The notes below the pieces were generated by a model. It searched no databases and was not told where the DNA came from. It saw only the letters and a list, made by a program, of their open reading frames with translations. From positions 868,001 to 932,000 of the forward strand of contig JADJWC010000002.1 of the NCBI GenBank assembly GCA_016716565.1: a stretch of DNA of 64,000 nucleotides. The letters run 5' to 3'. Every line of letters begins with the position of its first letter. Position 1 is the stretch's first letter. Below are positions 7,366-16,296 of this stretch, piece by piece. Source of the stretch: a bacterium. GTDB lineage: Bacteria; Bacteroidota; Ignavibacteria; Ignavibacteriales; Ignavibacteriaceae. Made by a program: the position numbers and the translations under genes.

Positions 7366-8502
7366 TTACTTGGATTTCTTAATATTTATTTCACCCAGAC
7401 CAACATTCAACTCAATTTTGCTTCCTCCGCCATTAAGTTCATAAATGGCTTCAAAAGTATTTCCTCTGCGGAGTTGAGAAATATTATATGATTCGAAATC
7501 CGATTTAATGCTTTCAGAATCTTTTCGAGAATCGCCCCATTTAAAGTCGCTTGCTGTTGCAACAATAGTTGCTTTGGATGATTCAGGAATGTATAGCGTA
7601 ATATTTCCAACACCTGAGTTTAAATCACTGCTGCTTTTACCATCAGGAATTAATTCGGCAGTAATATTACCCGCACCTGTGTTGGCTTCAATTGAACCTT
7701 TTATATTTTTTAATTCGATGTTTCCACCACCGGTATTTGCTTCAACTTTACCTGTTGCACCATCAAGAATTACATTGCCTCCTCCGGTTGAAATATCAGC
7801 ACTTCCGGAGACTGTCGATACTGTAATATTTCCTCCAGCAGTTGATATATCCGCGTTACCACCGACAGTTCCAACAGTTACATTACCACCGGCTGTTGAA
7901 ATATCCGCAGTGTTGTTCACAGAACCAACTTTAATATTTCCACCTGCCGTTGAAATTTCTGCTTTGCCATTAACCGAACCAACCTGAATATCGCCGCCAG
8001 CCGTAGTTAACTCTACGCTACCATTTATATCACCAAGCTTAATATTACCACCAGCTGTGCTTATATTTGCTTCCGCACCGATTGTTTTTGCTGTGATATT
8101 TCCTCCGGCAGTTGAAATTGTAGTTTTACTTCGGAGATCATTATTGATTGTTACGTTACCGCCACCGGTTTTAAAATCAATAGTTAAATCGTTGGGAATG
8201 GTCAGCTCTAAACTGAAGTCATCTGAATCGTCTCCTTTAAACTTGACTACAATAATTCCGGATTTTTTTTCTGCCGAGTAAAGATTAAGCTCATCATCAT
8301 CAATGTTTTTAGCCGATATCTGTACTTCGTTTTTATCCCAGGTGCTTACATTAATATTTCCATGTTCTATTTCAACATCCAGCACATCACCTTTTTGAAC
8401 ACTGAATGTGGCGTCTTTATCCGAAGCAATAGAGAAATTCAATGAAGATAATATCAGAATGCTAAGGACCACCAGCAATGAAGTTACTTTCCTGTTTTTC
8501 AT
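7366..8502 (-). CDS. Exported DUF4097-type beta-solenoid protein
   Basis: A 378-residue secreted protein. A signal peptide (about residues 1-26, SSLNFSIAS) precedes a DUF4097-like region: VEIEHGNINVSTWDKNEVQI, then a Gly/Asn/Thr-rich repeat zone (127-288) of nine turns with exact 18-residue spacing, each centred on STAGGNI-like sequence. This predicts a right-handed beta-helix. The C-terminus (about 290-378) is non-repetitive. I use the ATG at 8502, preceded by GGAGT; the longer frame to 8559 overlaps the anti-sigma gene. The stop of that gene is at 8504, so the two are tightly coupled. Last gene of the ECF sigma operon, so probably a product of, or partner to, that envelope response (inference). 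Confidence 0.82.
   Translation of the reverse strand: MKNRKVTSLLVVLSILILSSLNFSIASDKDATFSVQKGDVLDVEIEHGNINVSTWDKNEVQISAKNIDDDELNLYSAEKKSGIIVVKFKGDDSDDFSLELTIPNDLTIDFKTGGGNVTINNDLRSKTTISTAGGNITAKTIGAEANISTAGGNIKLGDINGSVELTTAGGDIQVGSVNGKAEISTAGGNIKVGSVNNTADISTAGGNVTVGTVGGNADISTAGGNITVSTVSGSADISTGGGNVILDGATGKVEANTGGGNIELKNIKGSIEANTGAGNITAELIPDGKSSSDLNSGVGNITLYIPESSKATIVATASDFKWGDSRKDSESIKSDFESYNISQLRRGNTFEAIYELNGGGSKIELNVGLGEINIKKSK
7639..8124 (-). repeat. Nine 54-bp in-frame tandem repeats inside the DUF4097 gene
   Basis: The coding sequence repeats with a 54-base (18-codon) period. Conserved Asn/Asp positions fall at residues 135, 153, 171, 189, 207, 225, 243, 261 and 279, each within a TAGGN, TAGGD, TGGGN or TGAGN core. 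The units differ enough in DNA to rule out very recent expansion but could still recombine to change copy number. There are no non-coding spacers, so this is not a CRISPR array. Confidence 0.85.
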
Positions 8503-8503
8503 T

Positions 8504-9457
8504 TTAATTGTACTCCTGTAAAATTGTTTTTGAGCGTAATTTGATATAAGGATTTTCATCCTTTTGTAATTTTTCTTTGAAAAGATTTATTTCGTTGTTA
8601 TTCAATTTGTAGCCTTTATTTCCTGCCTCGATAAGCGAGTTTAAAGCTTCAATTCTCAAACCTGAAACAGTATCATTGGCTACAACGTAAAACAGTGTTT
8701 GTTTGATTGATTCATCATAAGGAAATTTCCCCATCAGTTTCAATGCTTCTCTTCTAACACCCGGGTTTTCATCTGTCATCACTACAGTAATCAAAGCATT
8801 CTTTACATCATCATCATAATTAGTTGAGATTTCTGTATCCATTGCATTTATTGAATTCAATCTTGAGCCCGGATTTTGTTCATTAAGCATTGCATAAGTT
8901 AGGACACTTTGAATTTGCTGATCGTTGATGCTACCTTTCAGTCGTACGGGTCTTGATGCTTCAAAAGAGAATTCAACTTCACCATCAGAAGCATCCGAAT
9001 CAATGAATCTTACATTTGAAATGCTGATGTCTTCACTCAATGATGCAAATCTGTTGTCACCATTTTGCTGATTTGAAAATTGAGTTGCACCTTTACCAAA
9101 AAACAAGCTGCCGATTACTACACCAACTACTAATAATGCTACTCCGGTAAAAGCAAATTTCAGCGGAGTGGTAAAAAGTTGAAAAATACTTTCAGCAGTT
9201 GAATTAAAAATATTTCTGTGTGATTGCTCTGATCTGAGTGCACCTCTCAGCTGGTATCGCGCATTAGATAAAACTTTTTCATTCACGATTGGTTTCTTTT
9301 TCCCGGATAATAATTCAAGGAGATTTTTCTGGTCTTCCAGTTCGGTACGACATTCTTCACATATTAAAAGATGCTCTTTCAAAATTCTCTGTTCTTCAGA
9401 TTTTAATTCACCAAACAACGAAAGCTGAAGAAACTGTTTATATTCATTATGTTTCAT
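8504..9457 (-). CDS. Membrane anti-sigma factor with zinc finger and HEAT-like repeats
   Basis: A 317-residue single-pass membrane protein. The N-terminus holds a zf-HC2-type anti-sigma domain with H29, C33 and C36 (HLLICEEC), expected to bind the ECF sigma factor encoded just upstream. Residues 101-120 form one membrane helix (FAFTGVALLVVGVVIGSLFF). The exported C-terminal part, about 175-317, has alpha-helical repeats with DENPGVRREALKLMGKF and SGLRIEALNSLIEA, like HEAT repeats. The usual family sensor is not HEAT-like, so this may bind a protein ligand in the periplasm (inference). It lies 29 bp after the sigma gene and 1 bp before the DUF4097 start. Confidence 0.85.
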   Translation of the reverse strand: MKHNEYKQFLQLSLFGELKSEEQRILKEHLLICEECRTELEDQKNLLELLSGKKKPIVNEKVLSNARYQLRGALRSEQSHRNIFNSTAESIFQLFTTPLKFAFTGVALLVVGVVIGSLFFGKGATQFSNQQNGDNRFASLSEDISISNVRFIDSDASDGEVEFSFEASRPVRLKGSINDQQIQSVLTYAMLNEQNPGSRLNSINAMDTEISTNYDDDVKNALITVVMTDENPGVRREALKLMGKFPYDESIKQTLFYVVANDTVSGLRIEALNSLIEAGNKGYKLNNNEINLFKEKLQKDENPYIKLRSKTILQEYN

Positions 9458-9486
9458 TTGTTACTCCAATAATTGAGTTCGTCTGT

Positions 9487-10065
9487 TTATACATAAACAG
9501 GACTTAATTTTTTTCTAAGATTTTGAACCGCATCGAAGAGATATTTTTTAACCGTTCCTTCTTTACAATTCATCATCTCTGCAATCTCTCTTATTTTATA
9601 GCCTTCATAATGCTTCAGTATGAAAGTCATTTTCTGTTTTGGTGCAAGTGATTCAACTGCTTCATTCACTAGCTCTCCGATATTTGCACCTGAAGATATT
9701 TCCTCCGGTGATGAACCTTCATATACTAATTCGGGCGATGAACTTACACCCTGTTCTTCGTCATCATAATCATTATTAATAGAAACTTTAAGATGCTCTT
9801 TACTTCTGCTTTTATAAGTGAGGCAAACATTTGTCGTAATCCTGAAAAGCCAGGTCGAGAACTCACTTTGAAAACGGAAATTTTTCATCCCTCTGTAAAC
9901 TCGTATGAAAACTTCCTGATACAAATCTTTTGCATCGTCCTCATTATTAGCATACTTGAGTGTAACGGAAAGCACATTTCGGTCGTAGCGGTACACGAGC
10001 TCCTCAAAGGCATTCTGATTGCCTTTTTGAGCCTGAATTATCAATTCTGTATCACTTAACTGCAT
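9487..10065 (-). CDS. ECF sigma factor (RpoE-like)
   Basis: A 192-residue ECF-type sigma factor directing RNA polymerase to a specific regulon. Region 2 (about 20-90) has NAFEELVYRYDRNVL, DAKDLYQEVFIRVYRGM and FSTWLFRITTNVC. Region 4 (about 130-187) has LAPKQKMTFILKHYEGYKIREIAEMM and GTVKKYLFDAVQNLRKKL, the helix-turn-helix that reads the -35 element. A 40-residue acidic/Ser linker separates them. ATG at 10065 has GGAAAGGA upstream. First gene of the sigma / anti-sigma / DUF4097 operon, and probably autoregulated as is usual for ECF factors (inference). Confidence 0.93.
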   Translation of the reverse strand: MQLSDTELIIQAQKGNQNAFEELVYRYDRNVLSVTLKYANNEDDAKDLYQEVFIRVYRGMKNFRFQSEFSTWLFRITTNVCLTYKSRSKEHLKVSINNDYDDEEQGVSSSPELVYEGSSPEEISSGANIGELVNEAVESLAPKQKMTFILKHYEGYKIREIAEMMNCKEGTVKKYLFDAVQNLRKKLSPVYV

Positions 10066-10137
10066 TTAGTCCTTTCCATAACTAAGGAATTAGACTTCAT
10101 TGTTTGAGAAAAGGTTGTGGAGTCTTCGGGATGAAAA

Positions 10138-10926
10138 TTAAGTTTTAGGAATCAATAAATCAAAAACCGAGTTAATCTGGTAGGTTGGACTGATGTTTTC
10201 ATTTCCATTTGAAAAATATTTTACGCCTGTACTCACTAAGGCTGTATCTATTCCGAATTTATTTCCCATAGTGATATCGGTTTCTATTCTGTCACCGATC
10301 AGCAATGTTTTTTCAGGAATAAATTGCAGATGATTTTTTATTTCGTTGAACATAAACTCGGATGGCTTGCCAAAATGCATCTCAAGTTTTCTGTGTGTTC
10401 TTTTTTCAAGCGCTGAAATTGTGGAGCCGGCATCGATTACTTCTCCGTTCTCCACTGGACAAGTATCATCAATATTTGCAGCGAAAAATTTAGCGCCGTT
10501 TTCAAGAGCTCGTGCTGCTATTTCCAGTTTCTGGTAGTTAAGTGTTCTGTCAAGTGTGATAAGTACAATTCTCACCTCATCCGCATTTGTTGAAAATTTC
10601 AATCCGGAATTTTCAATTTCTTGTATGAAGGAGTTCTCCCCAATAGCAAAAAATAATGAACCGCTGAAATGATTTTTTAGATAATTAGATAAAACAATTG
10701 TTGAATTGATTATCTGTTTTTCTCTGACATCCAATCCCCAGTTTTTTAGAAAGAGATAATAGTCTGTTGCAGTGCCTGTTGTTTTATTTGAAACGAATAC
10801 AAATTTTTTCCCGGTGGTATTCAAAAAATTTATCACTTCATTTGCACGAGGAATGAGGTGTTCTCCTCTGTAAATAGTTCCGTCAAGATCAAAGATAAAA
10901 TAGTCGTACTTTTCAGCTAATGTCAC
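10138..10926 (-). CDS. HAD-IIA family hydrolase (NagD-like phosphatase)
   Basis: A 262-residue HAD-superfamily phosphatase. Motif I is FDLDGTIYRG near residue 13, motif II is FVSNKTTG, and the C-terminal LLIGDRIETDITMGNKFGIDTALV carries the motif IV acidic pair. The C2-type cap between them identifies class IIA (NagD / p-nitrophenylphosphatase / phosphoglycolate phosphatase-like). The start is GTG at 10926, overlapping the upstream stop as GTGA. It is the third gene of an operon with a PfkB kinase and an RmlD-like reductase. The substrate is probably a small phosphorylated metabolite; not determinable here. Confidence 0.88.
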   Translation of the reverse strand: MTLAEKYDYFIFDLDGTIYRGEHLIPRANEVINFLNTTGKKFVFVSNKTTGTATDYYLFLKNWGLDVREKQIINSTIVLSNYLKNHFSGSLFFAIGENSFIQEIENSGLKFSTNADEVRIVLITLDRTLNYQKLEIAARALENGAKFFAANIDDTCPVENGEVIDAGSTISALEKRTHRKLEMHFGKPSEFMFNEIKNHLQFIPEKTLLIGDRIETDITMGNKFGIDTALVSTGVKYFSNGNENISPTYQINSVFDLLIPKT

Positions 10927-11837
10927 AGCTCAAGTTCTTTCTTCATTGCTGAAAGTGCTTCGGTGATTGTATGAGGTTTGTATCCAAGTTCTGTTTCTGC
11001 TTTTAATATTAATAAACCTGATTTAAGCGGTCGCCGAGCTGGTTGTTTCAATTCTTCAGTTGTAATTGGAATGATCAAACGTTTATCAAGTCTAAAAAAA
11101 TCTGCAATCCGTAATGTGAAATCATAGCGGGATAAAAATTCTTTTCCGCCGATGTTGTAAATTCCGGTTTTTCTGAATTCAATTATTTTATTAATAGCCT
11201 GCACAAGATCGTCAATGAAAGTCGGATTGCCGATCTGGTCTTTTACTATCCGAATTTCCTGTTTATTGCGAAGAGAATTTACAACCCATCTGACAAAATC
11301 AGGTCTGCTGTTTGGAGCAATTCCATATAACACATTTGTTCTGAGAATTGTAAAAAATGTTCCGCTGATTCTAAGCGCATTTTCACTCGCAAGTTTTGTC
11401 CTGCCATAATATCCGATCGGATCAGGAGTTGCATTTTCATCATAAGGCCCATTCTTCCCGTCAAAAATATAATCTGTTGAAATATGAATTATATGCGCAT
11501 CAATTGCTCTTGCTGCTTCACCAATGTATTCAACTCCTTTTACGTTTATTTTCCATGCTTCCTCACGTAGTTTTTCACTAAGATCCACATTCGTGAATGC
11601 AGCAGTGTGAACAATAAAATCGGGACAGTAATCATAAATTAGCTTTTTAATGCTTTCCCTGTCTTTAATATCTGACTGAATATACTCTACAGATTCAACA
11701 ACTGATTTATCCTCAACAGAAGTTGCAAGTAACTCAACGTTTTCTTTCGAAGAATAAAATTGAACAGTCCGCTGTCCGAGCATTCCGTTCGAACCTGTAA
11801 TTAAAATTCTATTTTTTACTAATCCATTCGTTTGCAT
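10923..11837 (-). CDS. RmlD-like dTDP-4-dehydrorhamnose reductase family protein (SDR)
   Basis: A 304-residue extended short-chain dehydrogenase. The NAD(P)-binding motif GSNGMLG is at about residues 15-21, followed by HTAAFTNVDLSE, ISTDYIFDG and the catalytic Tyr/Lys motif YYGRTKLASE, all typical of RmlD (RfbD) proteins that make dTDP-L-rhamnose. The other rml genes are not in the window, so it may act on another nucleotide sugar. It overlaps the PfkB gene by 29 bp and the HAD gene by 4 bp, so the three are one translationally coupled unit. Confidence 0.85.
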   Translation of the reverse strand: MQTNGLVKNRILITGSNGMLGQRTVQFYSSKENVELLATSVEDKSVVESVEYIQSDIKDRESIKKLIYDYCPDFIVHTAAFTNVDLSEKLREEAWKINVKGVEYIGEAARAIDAHIIHISTDYIFDGKNGPYDENATPDPIGYYGRTKLASENALRISGTFFTILRTNVLYGIAPNSRPDFVRWVVNSLRNKQEIRIVKDQIGNPTFIDDLVQAINKIIEFRKTGIYNIGGKEFLSRYDFTLRIADFFRLDKRLIIPITTEELKQPARRPLKSGLLILKAETELGYKPHTITEALSAMKKELEL

Positions 11838-12699
11838 ATCGCTTTAGATTTAGGAATTCCTCTGTTGATGATAAAGTTGTAGCAACGCCTGCAAATAAAT
11901 TTGCCTGTTCCAAAGCCAAAGTTACGTTTTTATTTTTTATGTAATTGTAGAAATATACTGCTCCAAAAACATCTCCGCAGCCGATTTTATTTTTTACATT
12001 TACTCTAATGGCATCTTTATGAATACGTTTTATTTCAATGCCGCTTTTGAAATAAACAGTTGCACCTTTTTCAGCTTTTGTAATTATTATCTGCTTAATT
12101 CCATACGAGAATAACTCATTCAAAATATCCGCTTCAGATGTATTATGTGAAAGTGTCATAAGTTCAGATTCATTTGCTTGAAGAATATCCACACATTCTG
12201 CCCATTCATTAAATGCTTCAATTCTTCTGAAAACTCGATTCATATTATCATCAACACCACGGCTTAAAGTATGAACATCAAAGTAAATCAATCCTTTAAA
12301 ATCATTTCGCAATTGTTTCAGCTGTGAATGTGAAATATCATATCCGGTAATCATGTTAATTAATATTCCATCAAACCTTCTCAAATCGGAAGGCAATTTA
12401 AGGTTAGAACCGATCTTCGAGTAAGTTTCATTTCGCTCGCCCGTTTTATTCACAACGAGTTCTACTGTCGGAATTGAATCAACAGCAGTGATAAAATCTC
12501 TTTCTATTTGATTATCCGCTGCCTCAAATAATTCTCCACTTTCTTTATCAATGCTTGAGCAAAGAAACAATTTATCGTCAAAACTTTTTTGACCAAGTAA
12601 TGATACGACGGTATAGAAGATACCTCCAGGTTTGGTGGAGATGCATCTTTCCTCTTTTATTTTATCTACTACCGAGTGTCCAATAACCAGAAAATTCAT
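11809..12699 (-). CDS. PfkB family carbohydrate kinase
   Basis: A 296-residue ribokinase-like sugar kinase. The N-terminus (FLVIGHSVVDKI) and a GG motif (KPGGIFYTVV) match the family, as does the C-terminal anion-hole/catalytic motif NKIGCGDVFGAVYF with the catalytic Asp in GCGD. Canonical members have GAGD here; the Cys is a conservative change. It is first in the operon with the RmlD-like reductase and HAD phosphatase, suggesting a sugar or sugar-nucleotide route. Substrate not predictable. It is divergent from bshA over a 125-bp gap with no confident regulatory site. Confidence 0.87.
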   Translation of the reverse strand: MNFLVIGHSVVDKIKEERCISTKPGGIFYTVVSLLGQKSFDDKLFLCSSIDKESGELFEAADNQIERDFITAVDSIPTVELVVNKTGERNETYSKIGSNLKLPSDLRRFDGILINMITGYDISHSQLKQLRNDFKGLIYFDVHTLSRGVDDNMNRVFRRIEAFNEWAECVDILQANESELMTLSHNTSEADILNELFSYGIKQIIITKAEKGATVYFKSGIEIKRIHKDAIRVNVKNKIGCGDVFGAVYFYNYIKNKNVTLALEQANLFAGVATTLSSTEEFLNLKRYANEWISKK

Positions 12700-12824
12700 T
12701 TTAATTTTTTTAGTAAATATAGATTTATCATTACTTCAATAGAAATAATTGGGGCTTCAAACTTCATTAAAATTAAGTTATATTTGTTAATAATAATGAT
12801 TACTAATACCTGCGGAATAAGTGA

Positions 12825-13949
12825 ATGAAAATCGGAATTACGTGCTACCCAACCTACGGCGGAAGCGGTGTTATTGCTACAGAATTAGGTAAAGAATTAG
12901 CATTACGGGGACATCAGATTCATTTTATAAGCTACGCTCTCCCGTTCAGATTATCTCATTATATCGAAAATATTTTTTTCCACGAAGTTGAAATAAGTAA
13001 TTATCCCGTGTTTGAATTTCCTCTCTACTCACTATCGCTCGCAAGTAAAATGGTAGAAGTAGCCGAGTTTGAAAATCTTGATTTACTGCACGTTCACTAT
13101 GCGATCCCCCACGCGACAAGCGCATTTCTTGCCAAAGAAATAACTAAGAAAAATCGGGATCTGAAAGTTATTACAACTCTCCATGGCACTGACATAACTC
13201 TAGTTGGTTTAGAACCATCTTTTCTGCCATTAGTAAAACTGAGTATTGAAAAGAGCGATGGAGTTACTGCGGTTTCCCGATTCCTGAAAGAAAAAACCAT
13301 CACAAATTATTCTTGTGAAACTGATATAAGAGTCATTCCCAATTTCGTAAATACTGATCATTTTAAACCAGAAAGCAGTTGTGACTTCAGGAAAACAATT
13401 GCGCCCAAAGGTGAAAAGATTCTTGTTCATACCTCAAACTTCAGACAGGTTAAAAGAGTACCAGATACAATCAGAATATTTGAAAAAGTGCAGAAAGAAA
13501 TTCCATCTAAGTTAATTCTTGTAGGTGACGGACCGGACAGGTCTGAATGCGAAAGACTGACGAGGCAGCTTGACTTAGTTGATTCGGTAAAATTCCTTGG
13601 CAAGCAGGAAGCTTTGGTAGAAATATTATCTTCATCCGATCTCTTTCTTATTCCATCACAGTCTGAAAGTTTTGGACTTGCAGCACTTGAAGCAATGGCT
13701 TGCGGTTTGCCTGTGATCAGTTCAAGTGTTGGCGGACTTCCAGAATTAGTCAAACACAACGAAACCGGTTTCATTGCAGAGATTGGGGACATTGATAGAA
13801 TGGCAAAATATACTCTTGAGCTTTTAAACAATGAAAAGAAATACAAACTCTTTGCCGACAACGCAAGGCAGAGAGCAGTCAATCAATTTGATAAATCAAT
13901 TGTTATACCTCTTTATGAGGAGTATTACGAACAGATATTAAATAGCTAA
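12825..13949 (+). CDS. bshA: N-acetyl-alpha-D-glucosaminyl L-malate synthase BshA
   Basis: A GT4-family glycosyltransferase that joins GlcNAc from UDP-GlcNAc to L-malate, the first step of bacillithiol synthesis. The N-terminus MKIGITCYPTYGGSGVIATELG and LLHVHYAIPHATSAFLA are characteristic of BshA. The C-terminal domain carries the GT4 motif QSESFGLAALEAMACGLPVISS with its EX7E pair. The 374-residue length is normal. It leads a four-gene plus-strand operon; the next start is 2 bp after the stop. BshB and BshC are not in the window. It indicates that the host uses bacillithiol as a redox thiol. Confidence 0.92.
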   Translation: MKIGITCYPTYGGSGVIATELGKELALRGHQIHFISYALPFRLSHYIENIFFHEVEISNYPVFEFPLYSLSLASKMVEVAEFENLDLLHVHYAIPHATSAFLAKEITKKNRDLKVITTLHGTDITLVGLEPSFLPLVKLSIEKSDGVTAVSRFLKEKTITNYSCETDIRVIPNFVNTDHFKPESSCDFRKTIAPKGEKILVHTSNFRQVKRVPDTIRIFEKVQKEIPSKLILVGDGPDRSECERLTRQLDLVDSVKFLGKQEALVEILSSSDLFLIPSQSESFGLAALEAMACGLPVISSSVGGLPELVKHNETGFIAEIGDIDRMAKYTLELLNNEKKYKLFADNARQRAVNQFDKSIVIPLYEEYYEQILNS

Positions 13950-13951
13950 TT

Positions 13952-14374
13952 ATGATCGTTTATTGTACCGGCACAAAAAAAGGTTACGAGGCTTATCAAA
14001 TACTTCATAAAAATATAATTGAGTTTACTGAAAGTCTTGGTCATTCTGTATTGTCTGAATTAAGTCCAAAGTTCAGCACTACTATTCCACTTACCGATAC
14101 GCAGATTTATAAAAGAAATCTGAAATGGATTGATGGCAGCAAGCTCGTCATAGCAGAAATTTCCAACAGCGAATTGGAGACAGGAGTTGAAATTGCATAT
14201 GCTCTCTTTCACAGAAAGATTCCTGTACTTGCTTTGCACATTTCAGATGAAAGAAAACTTCCTCCGATGCTTTTAGGATGCGACCTATCTCTGTTAAAAA
14301 TCGATCAATATAGTGACGAAAGTGAAATGCAGAAAATTGTTAAGAACTTTTTATTAAATCATTCCAAAAGTTGA
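13952..14374 (+). CDS. Nucleoside 2-deoxyribosyltransferase-like / DNPH1-like protein
   Basis: A 140-residue single-domain Rossmann-like protein. It starts MIVYCTGTKKG and holds LVIAEISNSELETGVEIAYAL followed by a short strand IPVLAL, the pattern of the nucleoside 2-deoxyribosyltransferase superfamily that includes the nucleotide N-hydrolase DNPH1, where the Glu in the GVE/GYE motif is the nucleophile. Likely action is cleavage of a nucleotide N-glycosidic bond (inference). It sits 2 bp after bshA and overlaps the next gene by TTGA, so it is cotranscribed. Confidence 0.7.
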   Translation: MIVYCTGTKKGYEAYQILHKNIIEFTESLGHSVLSELSPKFSTTIPLTDTQIYKRNLKWIDGSKLVIAEISNSELETGVEIAYALFHRKIPVLALHISDERKLPPMLLGCDLSLLKIDQYSDESEMQKIVKNFLLNHSKS

Positions 14375-14799
14375 ACGAAAAAGATTTTATCTTCAGTAAA
14401 AGTAAAGACCTTTCTCTTTCAGGAATAAAGAATTTCCCACAGGACTTCAACAATTCACAGAGTTTTAAGACGATTGACGTACCCGAAAAAGTACTGGTTC
14501 TCGGAAAAGAATTTTTTGGATCATTCGAGGTAACTTCTGCAACCGGTGACTTTGTGATGACATTTCAGAATGAGTTTGAAGCTAAGTACGTTGTTTATGC
14601 AGGTCATAATAGAAAAAATAAAATTAAAATTCCCACTGATCTTTTAGCAATCAGAAATGCTGTTGAAGAATATGAAAAATATCTTGATAAACTACTTTTA
14701 GAAATAGAGAATGAATATCAGAGAAAAATCAATAATGGGAAAAACATTACTGCAGTTTCAAATGAAATTTTTAAGAAGCTGAACCTGACAAGGTTATGA
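14371..14799 (+). CDS. Conserved hypothetical protein in bshA operon
   Basis: A 142-residue soluble protein I do not recognise. It begins at TTG 14371, overlapping the previous stop by four bases, and its own stop overlaps the next ATG (ATGA). The N-terminal half reads as beta strands (VPEKVLVLGKEFFGSFEVTSA, AKYVVYAGHNRKNKI); the C-terminal half is a charged helical region rich in Glu and Lys (about 92-130). No signal peptide or membrane segment. The tight overlaps support real translation and a link to its neighbours, but no function can be assigned. Confidence 0.7.
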   Translation: MNEKDFIFSKSKDLSLSGIKNFPQDFNNSQSFKTIDVPEKVLVLGKEFFGSFEVTSATGDFVMTFQNEFEAKYVVYAGHNRKNKIKIPTDLLAIRNAVEEYEKYLDKLLLEIENEYQRKINNGKNITAVSNEIFKKLNLTRL

Positions 14800-16256
14800 G
14801 CAATAGTTCACGTGTTTCTGACAAAATCTACTCCTACCTTGAATCAACATTCGGTGAAGATGCCGCAAAAAATTATTCAAGCTTTATTGATTCCGAACCA
14901 GCAAAATATATCAGGGTCAACGAAAGTAAAATAAAACGGGAAACACTGGCAATCAGACTCGAAGAAGTTTACGGAATAAAAACAGAACCGATGAACTTTC
15001 CATCAAATGCACTTAAAATTATTGATGGCTTTGATTATGCTGGCAGTACTCTCGAAATTGCTTTCGGATTTTATTACATGCAGGCATTAACTTCAATGCT
15101 TCCTCCAATCTTTCTCAATCCATCAGAAAAAGATTTGGTTCTCGATCTATGTTCCGCACCTGGTTCAAAAACTACACAGTTAGCAGAGATGATGCAGAAC
15201 AAAGGAAGACTGGTAGTAAATGAACTAGAAATTGATAGAATAAAGGCATTGGTCTTCAACCTTGATAAAATGAATTTCCTCAATTGTGGTATTGTAAATC
15301 AACGCGGTGAAATACTGAGCAAATACTATGATTCTTATTTCGATAAAATTCTTGTAGATGCACCTTGCAGCGGTTTGGGTATCATTCAGAAAAAAAGTGA
15401 AGTCAATAAATGGTGGTCAATTGAAAGAGTAAAGAATCTCGTTGAATTGCAAAACAAACTGCTTGTTTCTGCAATAAAAATGTTGAAGGTTGGTGGTGAA
15501 ATTGTATATTCAACTTGCACACTCACTCCTGAAGAGAATGAATTAATTATCAACCGGATTTTGGAAAAATACCCTGTTGATGTTGAACTGATTTCTCTTC
15601 CTTTAAAACATCACATGGGATTAACTGAATACAACGGATCCAATCTTGACAAAAGACTATCAAAGGCAATCAGAATTTTTCCATGGGAAATAGATTCAGA
15701 TGGATTTTTTCTTGTCAAACTCCGGAAAACAGATCATACTCCTGCAACAGAACAACTGAAATGGAAAAAGAATTTTATTTTGACAATCCATTCTCACTCC
15801 GACAAAATTCTAAATGATAAATTGAAATATTTAGCATCAGAGTTTGGAATAGATGCAAATATTTTTTCAAAATACAAGTTCTTTATTAAGAGGAATGATA
15901 TATATTTTTCTTCAGGTGAATGGAACGATGATAATCTTGGGCTATTCCACAGGGTAGGTACTAAGTTTGGAATGATCGACAAGAATGGTAGTATTATGCT
16001 TCATTCTTTCGCTGCACAGATCCTTCAGGAAAAAATTTCAAAAAACATTTACAGAATTAAGAATCTTGATGAACTAAGATTATACCTGATGGGAGCTTTA
16101 ATTCCAGTTGATAATCTCCAATCAGGACAATACGCAGTTAGTTTTAATGATTATATTTTAGGAACAGGTGTTGTAATCAAAGCAGGATTAAAGAGCAGAT
16201 ACCCTCGATCCAGCCGCACACAAACCATCCGAATAAAAGGACAAAAAATCCAATAG
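14796..16256 (+). CDS. RsmB/RsmF-type RNA (cytosine-C5)-methyltransferase
   Basis: A 486-residue SAM-dependent RNA m5C methyltransferase of the NOL1/NOP2/Sun family. The SAM site is LDLCSAPGSKTTQLA (about 116-130). The two catalytic cysteines are in DAPCSGLG (C191) and STCTL (C241), the standard pair in RsmF-like enzymes. An N-terminal RsmF-like region (1-100) and a C-terminal PUA-like region (about 340-486) flank the core, the RsmF/YebU layout rather than RsmB. The probable target is rRNA. The last gene of the bshA operon. Confidence 0.88.
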   Translation: MSNSSRVSDKIYSYLESTFGEDAAKNYSSFIDSEPAKYIRVNESKIKRETLAIRLEEVYGIKTEPMNFPSNALKIIDGFDYAGSTLEIAFGFYYMQALTSMLPPIFLNPSEKDLVLDLCSAPGSKTTQLAEMMQNKGRLVVNELEIDRIKALVFNLDKMNFLNCGIVNQRGEILSKYYDSYFDKILVDAPCSGLGIIQKKSEVNKWWSIERVKNLVELQNKLLVSAIKMLKVGGEIVYSTCTLTPEENELIINRILEKYPVDVELISLPLKHHMGLTEYNGSNLDKRLSKAIRIFPWEIDSDGFFLVKLRKTDHTPATEQLKWKKNFILTIHSHSDKILNDKLKYLASEFGIDANIFSKYKFFIKRNDIYFSSGEWNDDNLGLFHRVGTKFGMIDKNGSIMLHSFAAQILQEKISKNIYRIKNLDELRLYLMGALIPVDNLQSGQYAVSFNDYILGTGVVIKAGLKSRYPRSSRTQTIRIKGQKIQ

Positions 16257-16296
16257 TTATTTATCAAAAATAATTGTTGATAAATCTAAATTACTA

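Noticed and set aside
7508..7987. 159-codon plus-strand ORF opposite the DUF4097 repeats
   Set aside because: A low-complexity shadow of the repeat codons on the other strand.
7639..8124. CRISPR-like periodicity of 54 bp
   Set aside because: The repeats are in-frame coding units without spacers.
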